The position numbers and the translations under genes were made by a program. DNA of 64,000 nucleotides from Trichoplax sp. H2 (Eukaryota; Placozoa; Uniplacotomia; Trichoplacea). Below are positions 13,401 through 25,600 of this stretch, piece after piece; the first letter of the stretch is position 1, and each line of letters opens with the position of its first letter. The notes beneath the pieces were generated by a model. The model saw only the letters and a list, made by a program, of their open reading frames with translations. It searched no databases and was not told the DNA's origin. Location of the stretch: the NCBI GenBank assembly GCA_003344405.1, contig NOWV01000174.1, forward strand, positions 103,266 to 167,265. The letters are read 5' to 3'.

Positions 13401-14478
13401 TTATATGCGTATTATATGCTGAACACGAGCACTGTCTATGTACAGCATCGAAGGCGTAATATGTGCTGTGTTTACTGCTTTGAACGCATAATATGATGTT
13501 GTGATTTTCAGCATCCCTATTCCTTTGCTATTCAACGTACTACAGTATATTAACATCATAAAATCCAGTTTATAAATATAAGAGGAAAAATAATTTCAAA
13601 GACCGATCAAAAGTTGTAATCATTACTTTGCTCATAATCCACCTCCAATGTTGTTGTATAACACTACGGTACAAAATTGGACAAACATTAATACAATTTA
13701 TTTTGCATGAAACTGCGATAGAAACCGATGGACATATGACAAGTACCAGTCAACGAGTTTCAACTTTGAATCAATGTTAAACAAGTAGATCGCATCTATG
13801 GCGGTACTAGCGTATCTATGTTATAGTGGCGTATTATCAGGATACGTTTACTTAATCTACTCCATTTATTGATAGTAAATTATATGAAAGTACAGCTTCC
13901 AATACTTGATATCATTCATGGATTGCTAGCGAAAAGTTGACGGAAACGCTATCTTGACATCCATTGTAGTCCAAAACTTGTAATCGATTTTTCTTTGAAG
14001 TTTAATTTCTTCACGTCAAGTTAGGGTTAAAGGGAACGATAATCGAATAGATCGGTACAGTCATAGTCGAAATTTATGGAGATAAAAGTTTATCAGACAT
14101 GAGGATTTACTAACGAGCAAACTGAAATATAGTATCGCAGTGACATGATCATGTTATCGTTTCATCCATATCCGGTCTTGTGGGTCTTCTACATAAGTGT
14201 ATAGCATAGTGTTGCACTGTACAGTACTGTACTATACTGTATTACTCTACATCAAGTAGCCTAGTCGTCAACTCAGAAGGTAGACTACTATTGTGATTGT
14301 AATGGCTTACTCCAATGGCGTCTGCAGGATTTTCTGCGATCCATTTTCCGGGCCAATTGACAGAATATAATTTGGTGTCGCTAAAAGGATCAAAGTTGCA
14401 TTTGACATGGGATATATCAAAAAGAAGCAGCAGCAGCAGCAGCGATACCCTCCAAATCCATGGAACTATTTGGCCCAT
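10445..14478 (-). CDS. ERLEC1: Endoplasmic reticulum lectin 1 (ERLEC1/XTP3-B)
   Basis: ERLEC1 is a soluble ER lectin that delivers trimmed N-glycoproteins to the HRD1/SEL1L ERAD machinery. I placed 17 exons in phase: 14478-14311, 13324-13235, 13055-12969, 12731-12660, 12538-12496, 12417-12389, 12278-12138, 12025-11943, 11841-11785, 11680-11605, 11514-11404, 11333-11271, 11184-11140, 11049-11000, 10879-10802, 10679-10601 and 10513-10445, giving about 446 aa. The N-terminus is a signal peptide with a run of seven Leu, followed by the VNWPG motif. Two MRH domains separate it from OS-9, which has one. MRH1 has GYWSYELCHGRH, NDKPRQ and TCEYEV. MRH2 has GGWWKYEFCYGRY, QYHE, MPRKVVVRL and LLEPSTCSYIL, keeping the W-W, Q, R, E and Y sugar-binding residues. 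MRH1 has Y-W instead of W-W. Exon 6 is only 29 nt. The start was chosen because it begins the signal peptide. Confidence 0.95.
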
Positions 14479-14527
14479 AGCGGTTGTTTTGCTTCTTCCA
14501 ATCGATTGCGCAGTGGCTTGTACACGA

Positions 14528-14795
14528 ATTAAAAGGGGAATTTTACTGTAATCATAATAATTACTGCATTCGATGGCTACAGTCACAATATCGTAGTCTA
14601 CAGTACAGTACACTGTATTGAAAGAGGAATTTTACTGTACTGTACAGTACGTACTGTATTCGATGGCTACAGTCACAGTATCGTAGTCTACTGTACAGTA
14701 CAGTACACTGTATTAAAAGAGGAATTTTACTGTACTGTAATTACTATATTCGATGGCTACAGTCACAGTATCGTAGTCTACAGTACACTGTATTG
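14528..14795. repeat. Tandem repeat, three ~90 bp units
   Basis: Three consecutive units start near 14528, 14617 and 14712. Each opens with ATT(A/G)AAAG(A/G)GGAATTTTACTGTA, then carries ATTCGATGGCTACAGTCACA and TATCGTAGTCTAC, and closes with CAGTACACTGTATT. Units differ mainly in how many TACAG/CTGTA pentamers they hold. The array sits immediately 5' of the ERLEC1 start codon, so it probably overlaps its promoter or 5' UTR. Confidence 0.85.
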
Positions 14796-15132
14796 TATTT
14801 ACTGTACAGTACAGTACTGTAGAAATCTGTGCTCCGGACTTTAGTGACTTTTACCCTTTGAAAGGAAATACACTGTACTGTATAGTGTACACAACAGTTA
14901 ACAAGTAGCAAGAGAACTACACAAACCTCCTTTCACTCTTTCAGTGAGTTGGCTAATATAAAAGTCCATGATGGTTTGTTCATGGATTCTAAGCTAATAC
15001 AGTTCTACAAGTCTCTGGCAAGGCCTAAACATTGGAGATAAAAAGCTTCTGATATACGTACAGCATATTACTGTATACTGTACTAGTGTACGTACTATGC
15101 TAAGTACAGAATAGTATAGTGCTCTGTAGTCA

Positions 15133-15398
15133 CTAGGGAACGTGGCAAGTTGGATTTTGAAACTTCACGTGAACTTCATGTGGATTTCGCTAAGTGTACA
15201 GTCTAGTACTACTAGCAGAAACTTCGGGTGTGCTGTACTTCCCTGTATTGCGTCCGCGCAATTTTTAGCAACTTCACAATGTGAAATGTGGAGACTAGAG
15301 ACCCTTAGTCAAGACTCAAGACCATTCAAAAATCTTCACATTTCACATTGAAATTCACGGTGGTGAAGTGCACCTGTGAAATTGCACACGTTCCCTAG
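15133..15398. mobile_element. MITE-like element, perfect 12-bp terminal inverted repeats
   Basis: CTAGGGAACGTG at 15133-15144 is the exact reverse complement of CACGTTCCCTAG at 15387-15398. A second internal inverted pair, CAATGTGAAATGTG (15277-15290) and CACATTTCACATTG (15337-15350), gives the element further fold-back capacity. It is 266 bp with no transposase, as expected for a non-autonomous DNA element. The outer CTAG is its own reverse complement, so it could be part of the repeat or a 4-bp target duplication. I cannot assign a superfamily. Confidence 0.6.
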
Positions 15399-16663
15399 AC
15401 GAATTACTGCCATGCAAGAGTGCAGTACTCTGTGCATGACATCGGCTACGCATCAATCACCTTAGTATAAAATTTTAATTCATACTGCGTACAAGATGCA
15501 TCGTTGCAGCAATACATATTAGGCTCCGCTAGTTCCCCCATCCGTTGATGAAACTCTACTTCTACTACACCGCAAAACCAATATACCGGTCAGAACATCA
15601 TTGCTCATTTTCAACAGAAATAATCAAGATTATGGCAGAAGTCCAGTCGAGTTTCATCAACATAGTGAGGCAACTAGCGGGGCCTAAGGCACATGTCCTA
15701 TCGTGTTCAAGCATGCGACGACAAATTGTCCAAAATGATCATTTGATATTGTTATTAACTTATTAACTTATTATCATCTTGTTTTGAAATAAATAAATTA
15801 ATTAATGCTAGTTACAGACTGCGCAATACAGTGGATTCACGAATTTGGGCAATCCATCAACAACAGCAATCCGAAATCTGGTCTACTGTAGTAGTACAAA
15901 ACATCTTCCTCTTGTCATGCGTGCATGTGTCATTCATTGCGATTACTGTACCATATACAATAGTACATACTGTACTATACGTGTTACGTTACTATTGTAC
16001 AGTACAATGTACAATGTACAGTACATTGGCCTCATGCTATTCCGTGGAATAATTGAAGTTACTCACGTGCTGCCAATAAGCAATCGCTGGGACTAGCTGA
16101 ACGCTGAGTATTTATAATTCTTCCCTTCCCGGATAGAAAGCTCGAAAATAAAAACATTTTAGTCTACGCCGTGGTATGTAGCATATGACTTTTAATTGAA
16201 TTCTTAAATTCCGGTTTAGATTAGCTAATTTAACCAATGCTTATGGCGAGACATTTTCAATCATCCTTTTTAATAAAACATCATTTATTATCAACATAAT
16301 CGAACATACAGTACGTACTAATGGTAATAAATTGGACTTTTGTTATTGTCCATCATCTTGTTGATGGCGGTCTATACGTGGTTCACTTGTACAATGACTA
16401 CGACGATTTGACTGGATTTCTTCTTACTAAGGCTTCTATTAGTTTCATGTAGTGTGATCTCTCCAAGTTATTTCATTGAATTGCTGTACAGCGATTTGGT
16501 TTGTAGTTTTTATTACCGGTTAATCTTAACTGCTAAGTGCTGATCAGTATAATATACGCGTATATTGTGAGTGTTTTCGGAATTTTGATGCTATCACAAT
16601 TCTTTGTAGATTAGTGAACCACTGTGCTGGAGATTGGACAAGTTAACAAATTGGCCTTCATTC

Positions 16664-19220
16664 ATGAGTGACGAAGATAAGTACTTGGACGTCGATATTG
16701 ACAGTGATGACGTGAGTACGACTCTACGCTTGAATTGCTTCCGCTAGTTTCTACATTTCGCTACAGTTGTGCCGTAAACTGTGGCCATACATTGAATGAT
16801 TGTAATAATCAAACCTTTTGAACCTCGATTATACTCGTAATTATGTACAGTATTGCTACTGCATGGTCATTATTAACATACAATGCATGAATTGAGTGTT
16901 TAGAGAAAGATTTGATTCTATCGACCATGCACTGTGTACATTAAATTCCTTCCTCCATCAACAGCCAATAAACTTCGGTACTGTAAATACGAAGTTATCT
17001 TATTATCAAATTCATTTCTTTCCACAGTATGCCATACATGCGTTATCGTATAGTACGTAGGCACTATATCATCGCATCACTGACGTTTTCATAAATCGGC
17101 ATAGTGAACACGCATTCACTAATGCACAATAGTATATCCCGACTATTTTACCAGTTATAAATCAATAATTTCATTTCAATCGCTGATGGTTAGTGGACTA
17201 GCTGTAATAGTGCTAACATTGTTGTAAGTGAAGATATATATTATATATTTATAATAACCTATTTCATGATAATTGCAATATATGCAGTACAGGAGTACGT
17301 AATATCGGTCCAGCATGTATTTTCACGCTGGATCGTTATTTTAAATTCCAATAGCAAAACAGTAAGGCAGTGTATTATTATGAATGAAAACACGTTGGAC
17401 TAGGCACCCATTTAACAAGTACTGTCGATCATGAGAGAGATTCTAAACGAGCATCACACCTAGCACTTGGCCACTTTGCTATAAAATGTACTCTCACATA
17501 CTATCATCCATGCGATAATAGAATTTATAATACTGTTTATAAAACACACCTTATAAACACCAATGCTCAGCTGCATAGTCGCGTTTGCAATGCGTAAAGG
17601 TAGCAATCTATTTGATACTTGTTCTTAATATGCCAAGAATAATCAGCTTAGTGTGTTAGTATTAATGAACTTTTCTCATGCCTGCAAACTATGTACGAAT
17701 ATATTGCATGTGTACGACTATGCTAAGGATGACTATGGCCTATTTCACTCTGAAAGGGAATGATTTTACCGTAAAATGCTTTAAGAAAGGTGGAGATCTT
17801 TACTCTAGTTTTTAATTTTCTGTTAGTATAAACAGTATAATTAAGATCGGGTAAAGTTATGATCTATAAATCTAGCGATATACTGTATGTCGTAAGAAGG
17901 CAAAACCTCGATATCCCGTGTATAAGTTAGTTATCCTTATATATTAAAGGATTTCGATTCTCGCAAGTTTACATCGTTCCTTAGCGCTGACCGCTAATCA
18001 TTAATGCCTCTACGTGTGGCTCTTTAATAAGCTAGTATTCAAGGCTAGTCTAAAATATTTCGTGTCAAACCGAGCTAATAAAGCAGGTTAACACTATTAT
18101 CGGGTGCATTGCCATTGCAATCGTACAAGTTATGTAGCTGATCTTGTAACAATGAGTGTTAATCCAAGTTGAAATCGTTTTATATTTGCCTTATTATAGA
18201 ATGGAGATACTGATAAGTCAACATCCGGTCTAACTCAAGCGGATAAAAGAGCCCATCATAACGCTTTGGAGCGTAAGAGGCGCGATCACATTAAAGATTG
18301 TTTCTTTGGCTTACGCGATTCAGTTCCTACCTTACAAGGAGAAAAGGTTACGATTCTTTACAGCATTTGTAATTGCTTAAAGTCGTAAATGCTAGTGCTA
18401 GTTTTTCTTTTAGTTTGTATACAAACAGTAAGTGGAATGACATTGTTCATACAACAACATCAAACTTTGCGGCTTTTCCAGTGATATAATATTCACTTAT
18501 TCTACTATAAACTAGTACACAGACCTTGAGGGATAGATTTTTAAGATTAAAATATATCGTAAACGTCTACAACTAGAAAGTGTTAGCATATTGAATGAAA
18601 ATTTGTCTAATATTTTTCGAATTTAAACGGTCTTTAGGCATCACGTGCTCAAATACTGAATAAGGCAACTGATTACATTCAGTTTATGAAACAAAAAAAT
18701 CAGAATCATCAGGTTTGCCTTTTTATACGAATATACATAAATTTTTGATTATGTGCTTTGAGGACAAATCTCATTTTGTAAGGTGCTTTGCTATTTAAGT
18801 TTACCTGTTTGGAATTTATTCCCTAATAGTCAGATATAGAAGATATCAGGAAAGAGAATTATCAGTTAGAATTACAATGTTAGTTACTGATTATATGGCA
18901 ATCTGCTTTAATACGTACAAATTCACTTGTACCAGTATAGAATTTATAGGCTTGTTCGTTACCCGCTTTAAGTGCAAGCCGACAGTGAAATCTAATTATA
19001 TAACATAATGCTTGTATGGCATCTTTTACACAATTTAGTGAAAACCTTAGAGAGGACGCGCAATAATTTAACTGGTACGGCGACATCTGAGAATATCGAT
19101 AGTTCAACTACGACTACTACCAATAGTGGTAGAACAACAAGGAATAAAGCCAAACGAGAATTGCAATCGGACGGTAACGATGAACAAAAGACAGATACTA
19201 AAAAGGTCAAAGCAGAGTAG
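16664..19220 (+). CDS. MAX: MAX, bHLH-leucine zipper transcription factor
   Basis: MAX is the obligate dimer partner of MYC, MXD and MNT proteins and binds E-boxes (CACGTG) in the nucleus. Five exons join in phase: 16664-16711, 18200-18346, 18638-18712, 18830-18878 and 19039-19220, giving about 166 aa. The acidic start [16 protein letters not shown] is MAX-like. The basic region [20 protein letters not shown] keeps the His/Glu/Arg E-box contacts. Helix 1, the LQGEKASRAQIL loop and helix 2, and a zipper around [23 protein letters not shown] follow. The C-terminus is Ser/Thr-rich with basic, NLS-like patches (RNKAKRE, TKKVKAE). Intron 1 is about 1.5 kb, long for this locus. The exon 4/5 junction relies on a GTTAGT donor and a TTTAG acceptor, which keep the zipper register. 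Confidence 0.96.
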
Positions 19221-22200
19221 AAATTTTTCAAATCCCTATTAATGAATTGTTGGATAATTATCTAGCCTAGCATCGATAAATTAATTATAATTATCAGCAA
19301 TTTTCCGAAATGAATTGTGAAGTGTGATGATGCGCATTTAGCTGTTGCGGTCGAGCGTGAGATATTCTTAAATGTGTGCCAGTATTTTATCAGTTTAGTT
19401 GTGTATTTGTAACGTCGATACTACTTAATTATAAGCATAATAATAATAATCATAATTTAATCTTACAAACATAGATGCGAGTGCGTAGTCTTCCTATTTT
19501 ATGTACAGCTATTACCGTGATGGCAGCTCAAACTATATAGTAGTACGCACACGAGATACATGTACTATTTCTTAGCTAATATATTTTAAAATATATGATG
19601 TTTGGTTATGTTAAGTTTTAATCTTAAAAGTACATTATGTATAAGGAATAGCATCTGCTGGTACAGCAGTGATCGGAATATTTTTAAGCGATTTAGTAAC
19701 TTTGTTGCTACTGGCATATTGTATTATTGTTACAGTAGATTTTCTTAGCTAGAGTGAATGCAATTTATTTTAAAGTTGAATTAATGGTTTGACTCTAATT
19801 TATTTGCAACTTTATAAATAATTAAATATTGCTATACGGTATTTTTGGTTTTAAAAACAATTTTTGGTAACTGATTGAGAATGTTACTAAGTTCATAAGG
19901 AGCCTATAAGTATCCTACTTGATGGCATTATACTATTTTATGTAATGATTGTTATCATTGTTGTAATTATCTTTTTCGGTTTATGATTATTTGAGACTTA
20001 AAGGTAGTCTAACCAGTTTCTGAATCACGACAGTGTTACTTCGTGTTATATTATAATATAATTTATTTTATAAAAGCGTAATCCAGTGCATTATTTGTAC
20101 TTTCAAACTATTCTATTATCGTACTACAGATCGTTTTAGATATTTATTAGCTAATATTTTTAGCGTATCCCAGATAATAAAATTTACGATTTACTTTTTA
20201 ACAATACGCATTTTCGAGTGTATTTATACCTACTGCTATACGCTGAAATAGCAATCATAGCATTGCATTACTTTATTACATTTGCTAGGATTTTATGGAT
20301 ATACCGTCCTCGCATGGCTATTATTGGTATCGTAGTTTAAGTCGTAGTTTAAGTCATTGTTCACATTAACACCGGTTTTGTTTATGGTTAATTTTGTATC
20401 TCCATCATAGCAGTAATTAGTGCAACTTTCATTACACGACTCTACAGTACGTGATTCAATTTCTACAAAGTGCAGCACTATCGAGCCTATGGTACGAATG
20501 CTAGTAAGGGTAATAATCAGTAATACTACAATTGTACAGTGCCAATAGCTCTAAGATCTATTCCTAGAAATGGCGTTTTAAAAGCAAAGCACTGGGATGA
20601 CTTTATCTAAATTTTAGGAAATTAATTTGGTTACAGCTGGTGATTAATCGTAGAAGGATAAAAATGAAAAGAAAAGTGTGTGCCCTAAACCATTATACAG
20701 TACAATTCTATATGGTTCAGTACAGTACGTAGGAGTGTAGTCAAGGACCACTGCAGACGGTACAGGTAAAGTACGTATAGAAACCTTGTAAATAGACAAG
20801 TCTTACAAGTGTGTCAATATGAGTGTCTCCAAGGCGTCACAGATATGCAGAAAACCTACAGTACATGTACTGTACTGTACAATAAGTAAACATTGTGCAT
20901 TGTCGGTAGAGGTCTTCATGGTCTATAGTCTGTTTTTAGTACTGTACAATATAGTACAGTATACCGGTACAGTACCGTAGAGGTAAAAGAAATACAGTAC
21001 AGTACAGTACTGTACTGTAGATCATGATTGTAGCAGTGTACAGTACTGTACAGAACTGTACTGCGTGTGCGCGTACTGTAGACAGGCTCCGAGAAATTTT
21101 GGAGATTTATCGCACGTACGAGTCATACGACTGATACGGCGCTGAACATCATATAATCATTGATCTGTTTCTTTTCGAATTTGCTTTCAACATATCATCA
21201 ATACACGTATTAAGTTGGACAAATTTGATCTGATTGGACTCGGTAAAATTGAATTATATCCGTTTTACAACGGTTATTATGTACTGTACAATGAACCTAC
21301 AGTATATGCGTATACGCGTACAGTACTCGTATATGTTATACGTACTGTACAATGGACATACGCAGTGGATATATACTGTATATAACATATATGTATATAT
21401 ATATATAATTATATGCATTTATGACATATATTATGTAAACGTACAGTATATGAGTATATTTAGCCAAATGTAACATATTACATAACAAAATATATGCAGT
21501 TTCTTTTACTACAACAATGCTGAAATGATCTCTAAAAATGGAATGAGCTGTTACTGCTGCACACTTCTGCATTACAAAACATCCGAGGAACGTCAAACTG
21601 ACACTCGGTCACTCACAATCAAAGTGCAATTTTAGTCGCTGCTTTTATCCAGTGCAATACCGCACAGTATCACAATAAAAGCGAGCTTTAGGAGGTCGAA
21701 AACTTAACTCTTGACTTCAATCATGAGTTAATGTTGTACTGTAGATGATGCAAGTGTACTCTCTAATTTTTTTTTTATACTGTGTGCGTGCCAAGCACAC
21801 GAGAGAACGTAAGAGTCTATCAGTACAGAAGTGAATTGCATTTCCGCATTTTCATCAACCCTACAGTTATTACCATTACAGTAAAGGTCAGTGGTCACTA
21901 GTTAGTACAGTACAGTACAGTACTTCCTTCATCACACTTCGGGCTTTGTACTGTACTGTCTCTATGAGCCAAACCATAGAAACCGTGGCTTTGTTTTTCG
22001 ATTCTACCGTGATACTGTACAGTGTACAGTGGATAGTACGGTAAAAAGTGGTACTGTGCACTGTACAGTACTGTACCGTACGAAAGCGTACTGTACGCTT
22101 TCATAGTTTCTGGCTTTATCACGTGTGTAAATTGTTACGATGCACGGTAGTTTCTATACAAACGCAGGGTCAGATGCACGAACGTGAATTCTAGAAAGTA

Positions 22201-22610
22201 CTAAACTATTGTAAATCAAGCAACAAAATCTTTTCTTGTAGGCACCTAGTACAGTACCGTTCACTGTACTAGAGTACAATGCTGTTCACTGAACACTATT
22301 GTTTCCCTTGATATATTCCGCTGTAGTTTATTATTAGGCGTCAATCTTTATCGCTATTACCGTACGGCAAGTTTACGCATCTCGAAAATTTCCACTTTTA
22401 TAAGTAGGATATATAAGCATCACGTATTCTGTCATAAGTGCCATATAACTGAGTTAATTGGCTTTTAAATTCAATGAATGATTGACCAAAAATCTGCGTA
22501 AGAAGTTTTCAAAGATATATTCCATCACAGGTTGCATTGATTCACACTGGAGTCACATTAGCACGGTAAAATACGGTAAACGGAGAAGTTTCATCGTGTC
22601 AAAAGGCAGA
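19221..22610. other. MAX 3' region and RCOR upstream region
   Basis: The first part is AT-rich and should contain the MAX 3' UTR. From about 20690 onward the spacer is filled with TACAG/CTGTA clusters (20690-21075, 21275-21360, 21900-22105, 22245-22275) and an AT-dinucleotide tract at about 21370-21415. A minus-strand frame at 20293-20478 has a short DLNYDLNYD repeat but no recognisable domain. I call no gene here. Confidence 0.55.
20690..22275. repeat. TACAG/CTGTA array clusters upstream of RCOR
   Basis: Several palindromic clusters of the same pentamers occur as in the DTD1/CFAP70 spacer. The densest are at 20995-21060 (ACAGTACAGTACTGTACTG-type strings) and 22010-22100. They are broken up by unique sequence rather than forming one continuous array. 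Confidence 0.8.
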
Positions 22611-25600
22611 ATGAGTCAGTATAGTAGGACCAGTATGGGATTACGTTCAATGATCAGGAACAAAGAATCGATTCCGCAACCATCACCGCCGTTAACACAT
22701 AACTCTTCCTCTGAAAATGAAAGCGACAGTGACTATGGTACATTTATCGATTTCGAGCAATATAAAGATTATTATTGATGTTATTGATAAAAATGGTAAG
22801 GTAACGCTAATATTATCTACTAATTTTATAAATCAATGATTGAAAAATGTGGACAGAACCGGGCATGAGAGTTGGTAAAGAATACCAGGCTGTTATACCT
22901 GATGTTATCACCGGTATGTCATAATGATCGAAAACTTAATAATAAAAGGTCATATTGCTAAAATATCAATACCATCCGATGGAACTGATCTAAATCTATC
23001 AATATATCATATTAAGTCGTTTATTTCTCGCCTTTGTACGACAGATATTGCTTTACTTCATTTATACACTACTTCATATCTCGATGATCGGCCATTATAC
23101 ATCAGGCGTACGGTTGCTGTGTTGCACGTTGTGTACAGTACTATGTCCGCTACGAGCTTACTGTCTTCTAGTCAAATGTCAAAGCGTGCAGTACAGTCGG
23201 CTAAAATACACTGCACTCTTGGCCTGTACTAGACAGTGTACTCTTCGACACGGTTACGCTTTACTGTATTTTCTGTTAGAGATGCATTATTTAATTTTAG
23301 TCCTTGCGTCCAAATGTCTGTATCAATGGAAACCAATCCAATAAGTAATACCATGACTGTTTGCCTTTATTCATGGCGTCGTTTTTGATGCATGCAAGAT
23401 GATCCTGCAATGTTTTTCCAGGCTTTCATTTCACGGAAGTGCATTCTAGATAAAAAAATTTCCTTCGTTACTTCAACCTCAATTAAGGCGATAAACATCA
23501 TCCTTTAAAATGAATGATTGTAAACGTCAATTTCATATCTTATTAGCCAATAAATGGAGAATAAAAAGAATGTACTCTACTGTAAAGTATCGTAGTACCC
23601 AGATAAGAATACTTGTAGGTACGAATAGAATAAGATGGGACTTTTTTTAAGCTTTCGTCTACTCTACCGTGTAGTAACTGTATTGGATCCGCAAACAGTT
23701 TGGCACAATTGAAATTTGTGCCGTGTTTGAGTAGACACAGCAGATATAGTAGTGTATGAATTCATAGACGGTAATGTCGCTGTCGTAAGTAATTGCATCG
23801 CCGACAAGAGAGCGATACTTTCGAACAATATTCAGTCCTCACGATAGGTCACTAGCGGTTGCCTAATTAATTTCGTTGTTTTTTTACTTAAATGTACTCT
23901 GATACCAAATATTGCTGAAATGCAATTTTTATTCATGATACGAAATAATCAGTACTTTAATTTATATTCACAATTTGCAATTTCTATTTTCAATACAAAT
24001 ATCAACCTTGACATTAATTGCTACTTGGGAAATAAGCATCATGGTTGATGCTTATTTGGTATTGATAGCAAACAATAACTACATAATTGTGTCATTTACC
24101 AAGTTATAATGGCAAGAAAAATCTGTCCCGATTAAAACTGCTCTTTTGCTTACATCTCTTACGTCTCATTTTTGAGGTTAACTTTGTTTTAAAGCTTAAT
24201 ACCGAGTAAAGCAGACTACATGTACAATTTTTATAGTTGTTTCAATTAAGTAAACGCGTTAAATGATACCGTCAACACGATAGATTATGTAGTATATTAA
24301 ATTATTAAAAACGCTCGATTGTATAATATACAGTAGATGATCCATACGCGTACCAATCTAATATTTTTGTTGTTGAGTTGAACTAGTCGGTTAGTACCGG
24401 TAAGGGATTAACGTGTGCGTAATCATGTGCTATCTCGTACCGTATAGCATAATACCTTCGTGGCGATTTGATATGATATACGCGAATATAGATTATGAAC
24501 AATTTCTTCAAATGATTTAATTTTAGAGATTTTACATCTTGGTGCACTGCAGAAATTTTCATTAAGAATTATTCTATACATACCCATACGCCTACGTATA
24601 TTCATTATTTTTTAAAATTATTATATTACTATGTACTAATTAAGAGTAGACCTACTCGTGCCGTATTACTGTATACAAGTATGGTTTTAATCGCTACATA
24701 GATGCGAAATAAAATATTACTCTACTATAACTAAGAAATGTTATCGAATCACTTACTAATGAACAGTGTGATAATACTTATCGCTAAGAAAAAAACTAAG
24801 AATTGTAGACAATCCATTAATAAAACGTAATGCACGTGTAGTATACTGTAAGTGCGATAGCAAATGATTCAGTTTTTAAATATGGGTACCCGCCTATCGT
24901 TTTGTAATTATTCACATACGAATTATTACATATTTTGTCTAATAGGTGGTAAAGCAACACAGGATCGAGCGACAACTAAAATTGCAGAAGAAACTAGAAT
25001 TTGGGCCCCTGAAGTATCTATGTCCGATGCCAAAAGTCAGCGTGAAAATTATTATAATAAATTCTGAAACATTTCTGCATTAATATTTCTAATAGCACAA
25101 AATAGTTATTAAAGTAATCTGTGTAGATATCACATCAATAAGCAACATGCAATATATGCTTTATTTTTTCTCATGATATAGTTGATGAATTCATACACTA
25201 TGCAAAAACAAATTTTGGATATTCCTTAGAACAAGTAAGTCCATAATTCATAATTCTTCTATTGTACTTTATTTATTACTAATGTAAAATTGTGTAAAAT
25301 ATATATCTATATGTACATTATGCTTAAATACCATAAACGTATTGTTTATGAATGCCGCGGTCCGTTTATCAAACGGTGGTGCTACATAATACGAGTATAC
25401 ATAATTGTATACGTTATTGTACTAATTTCTCTGACAAAGTTGTAGCATAACTTTCACATCTTAATATGCAGCTACTACAGTAAAATTTAAATCATATGTT
25501 TATAAGTATATAGTAGAAAATTTGAATTTGTTATCAAGATTTTTATTGTAACTTTGAATTAATGTTTGTTTAGGCATTAGGTATGCTCTACTGGCATGAA

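Larger units (their letters stand above)
14479..16663. promoter_or_regulatory. Divergent ERLEC1/MAX intergenic region
   Basis: About 2.2 kb separates the ERLEC1 and MAX start codons. It holds a three-copy tandem repeat just upstream of ERLEC1, several TACAG/CTGTA clusters (about 14600-14820, 15058-15120 and 15947-16028) and a MITE-like element. Open frames around 15140-16100 run through repeats or match nothing I know, so I call no gene here. Confidence 0.6.

Noticed and set aside
14315-14551. Plus-strand 78-codon open frame
   Set aside because: It is the antisense shadow of ERLEC1 exon 1, which has a signal peptide, the VNWPG motif and a correct splice donor.
15545-16096. Several 70-80 codon plus-strand frames between ERLEC1 and MAX
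   Set aside because: They have no domain resemblance, start at weak positions and partly consist of GTAC repeat.
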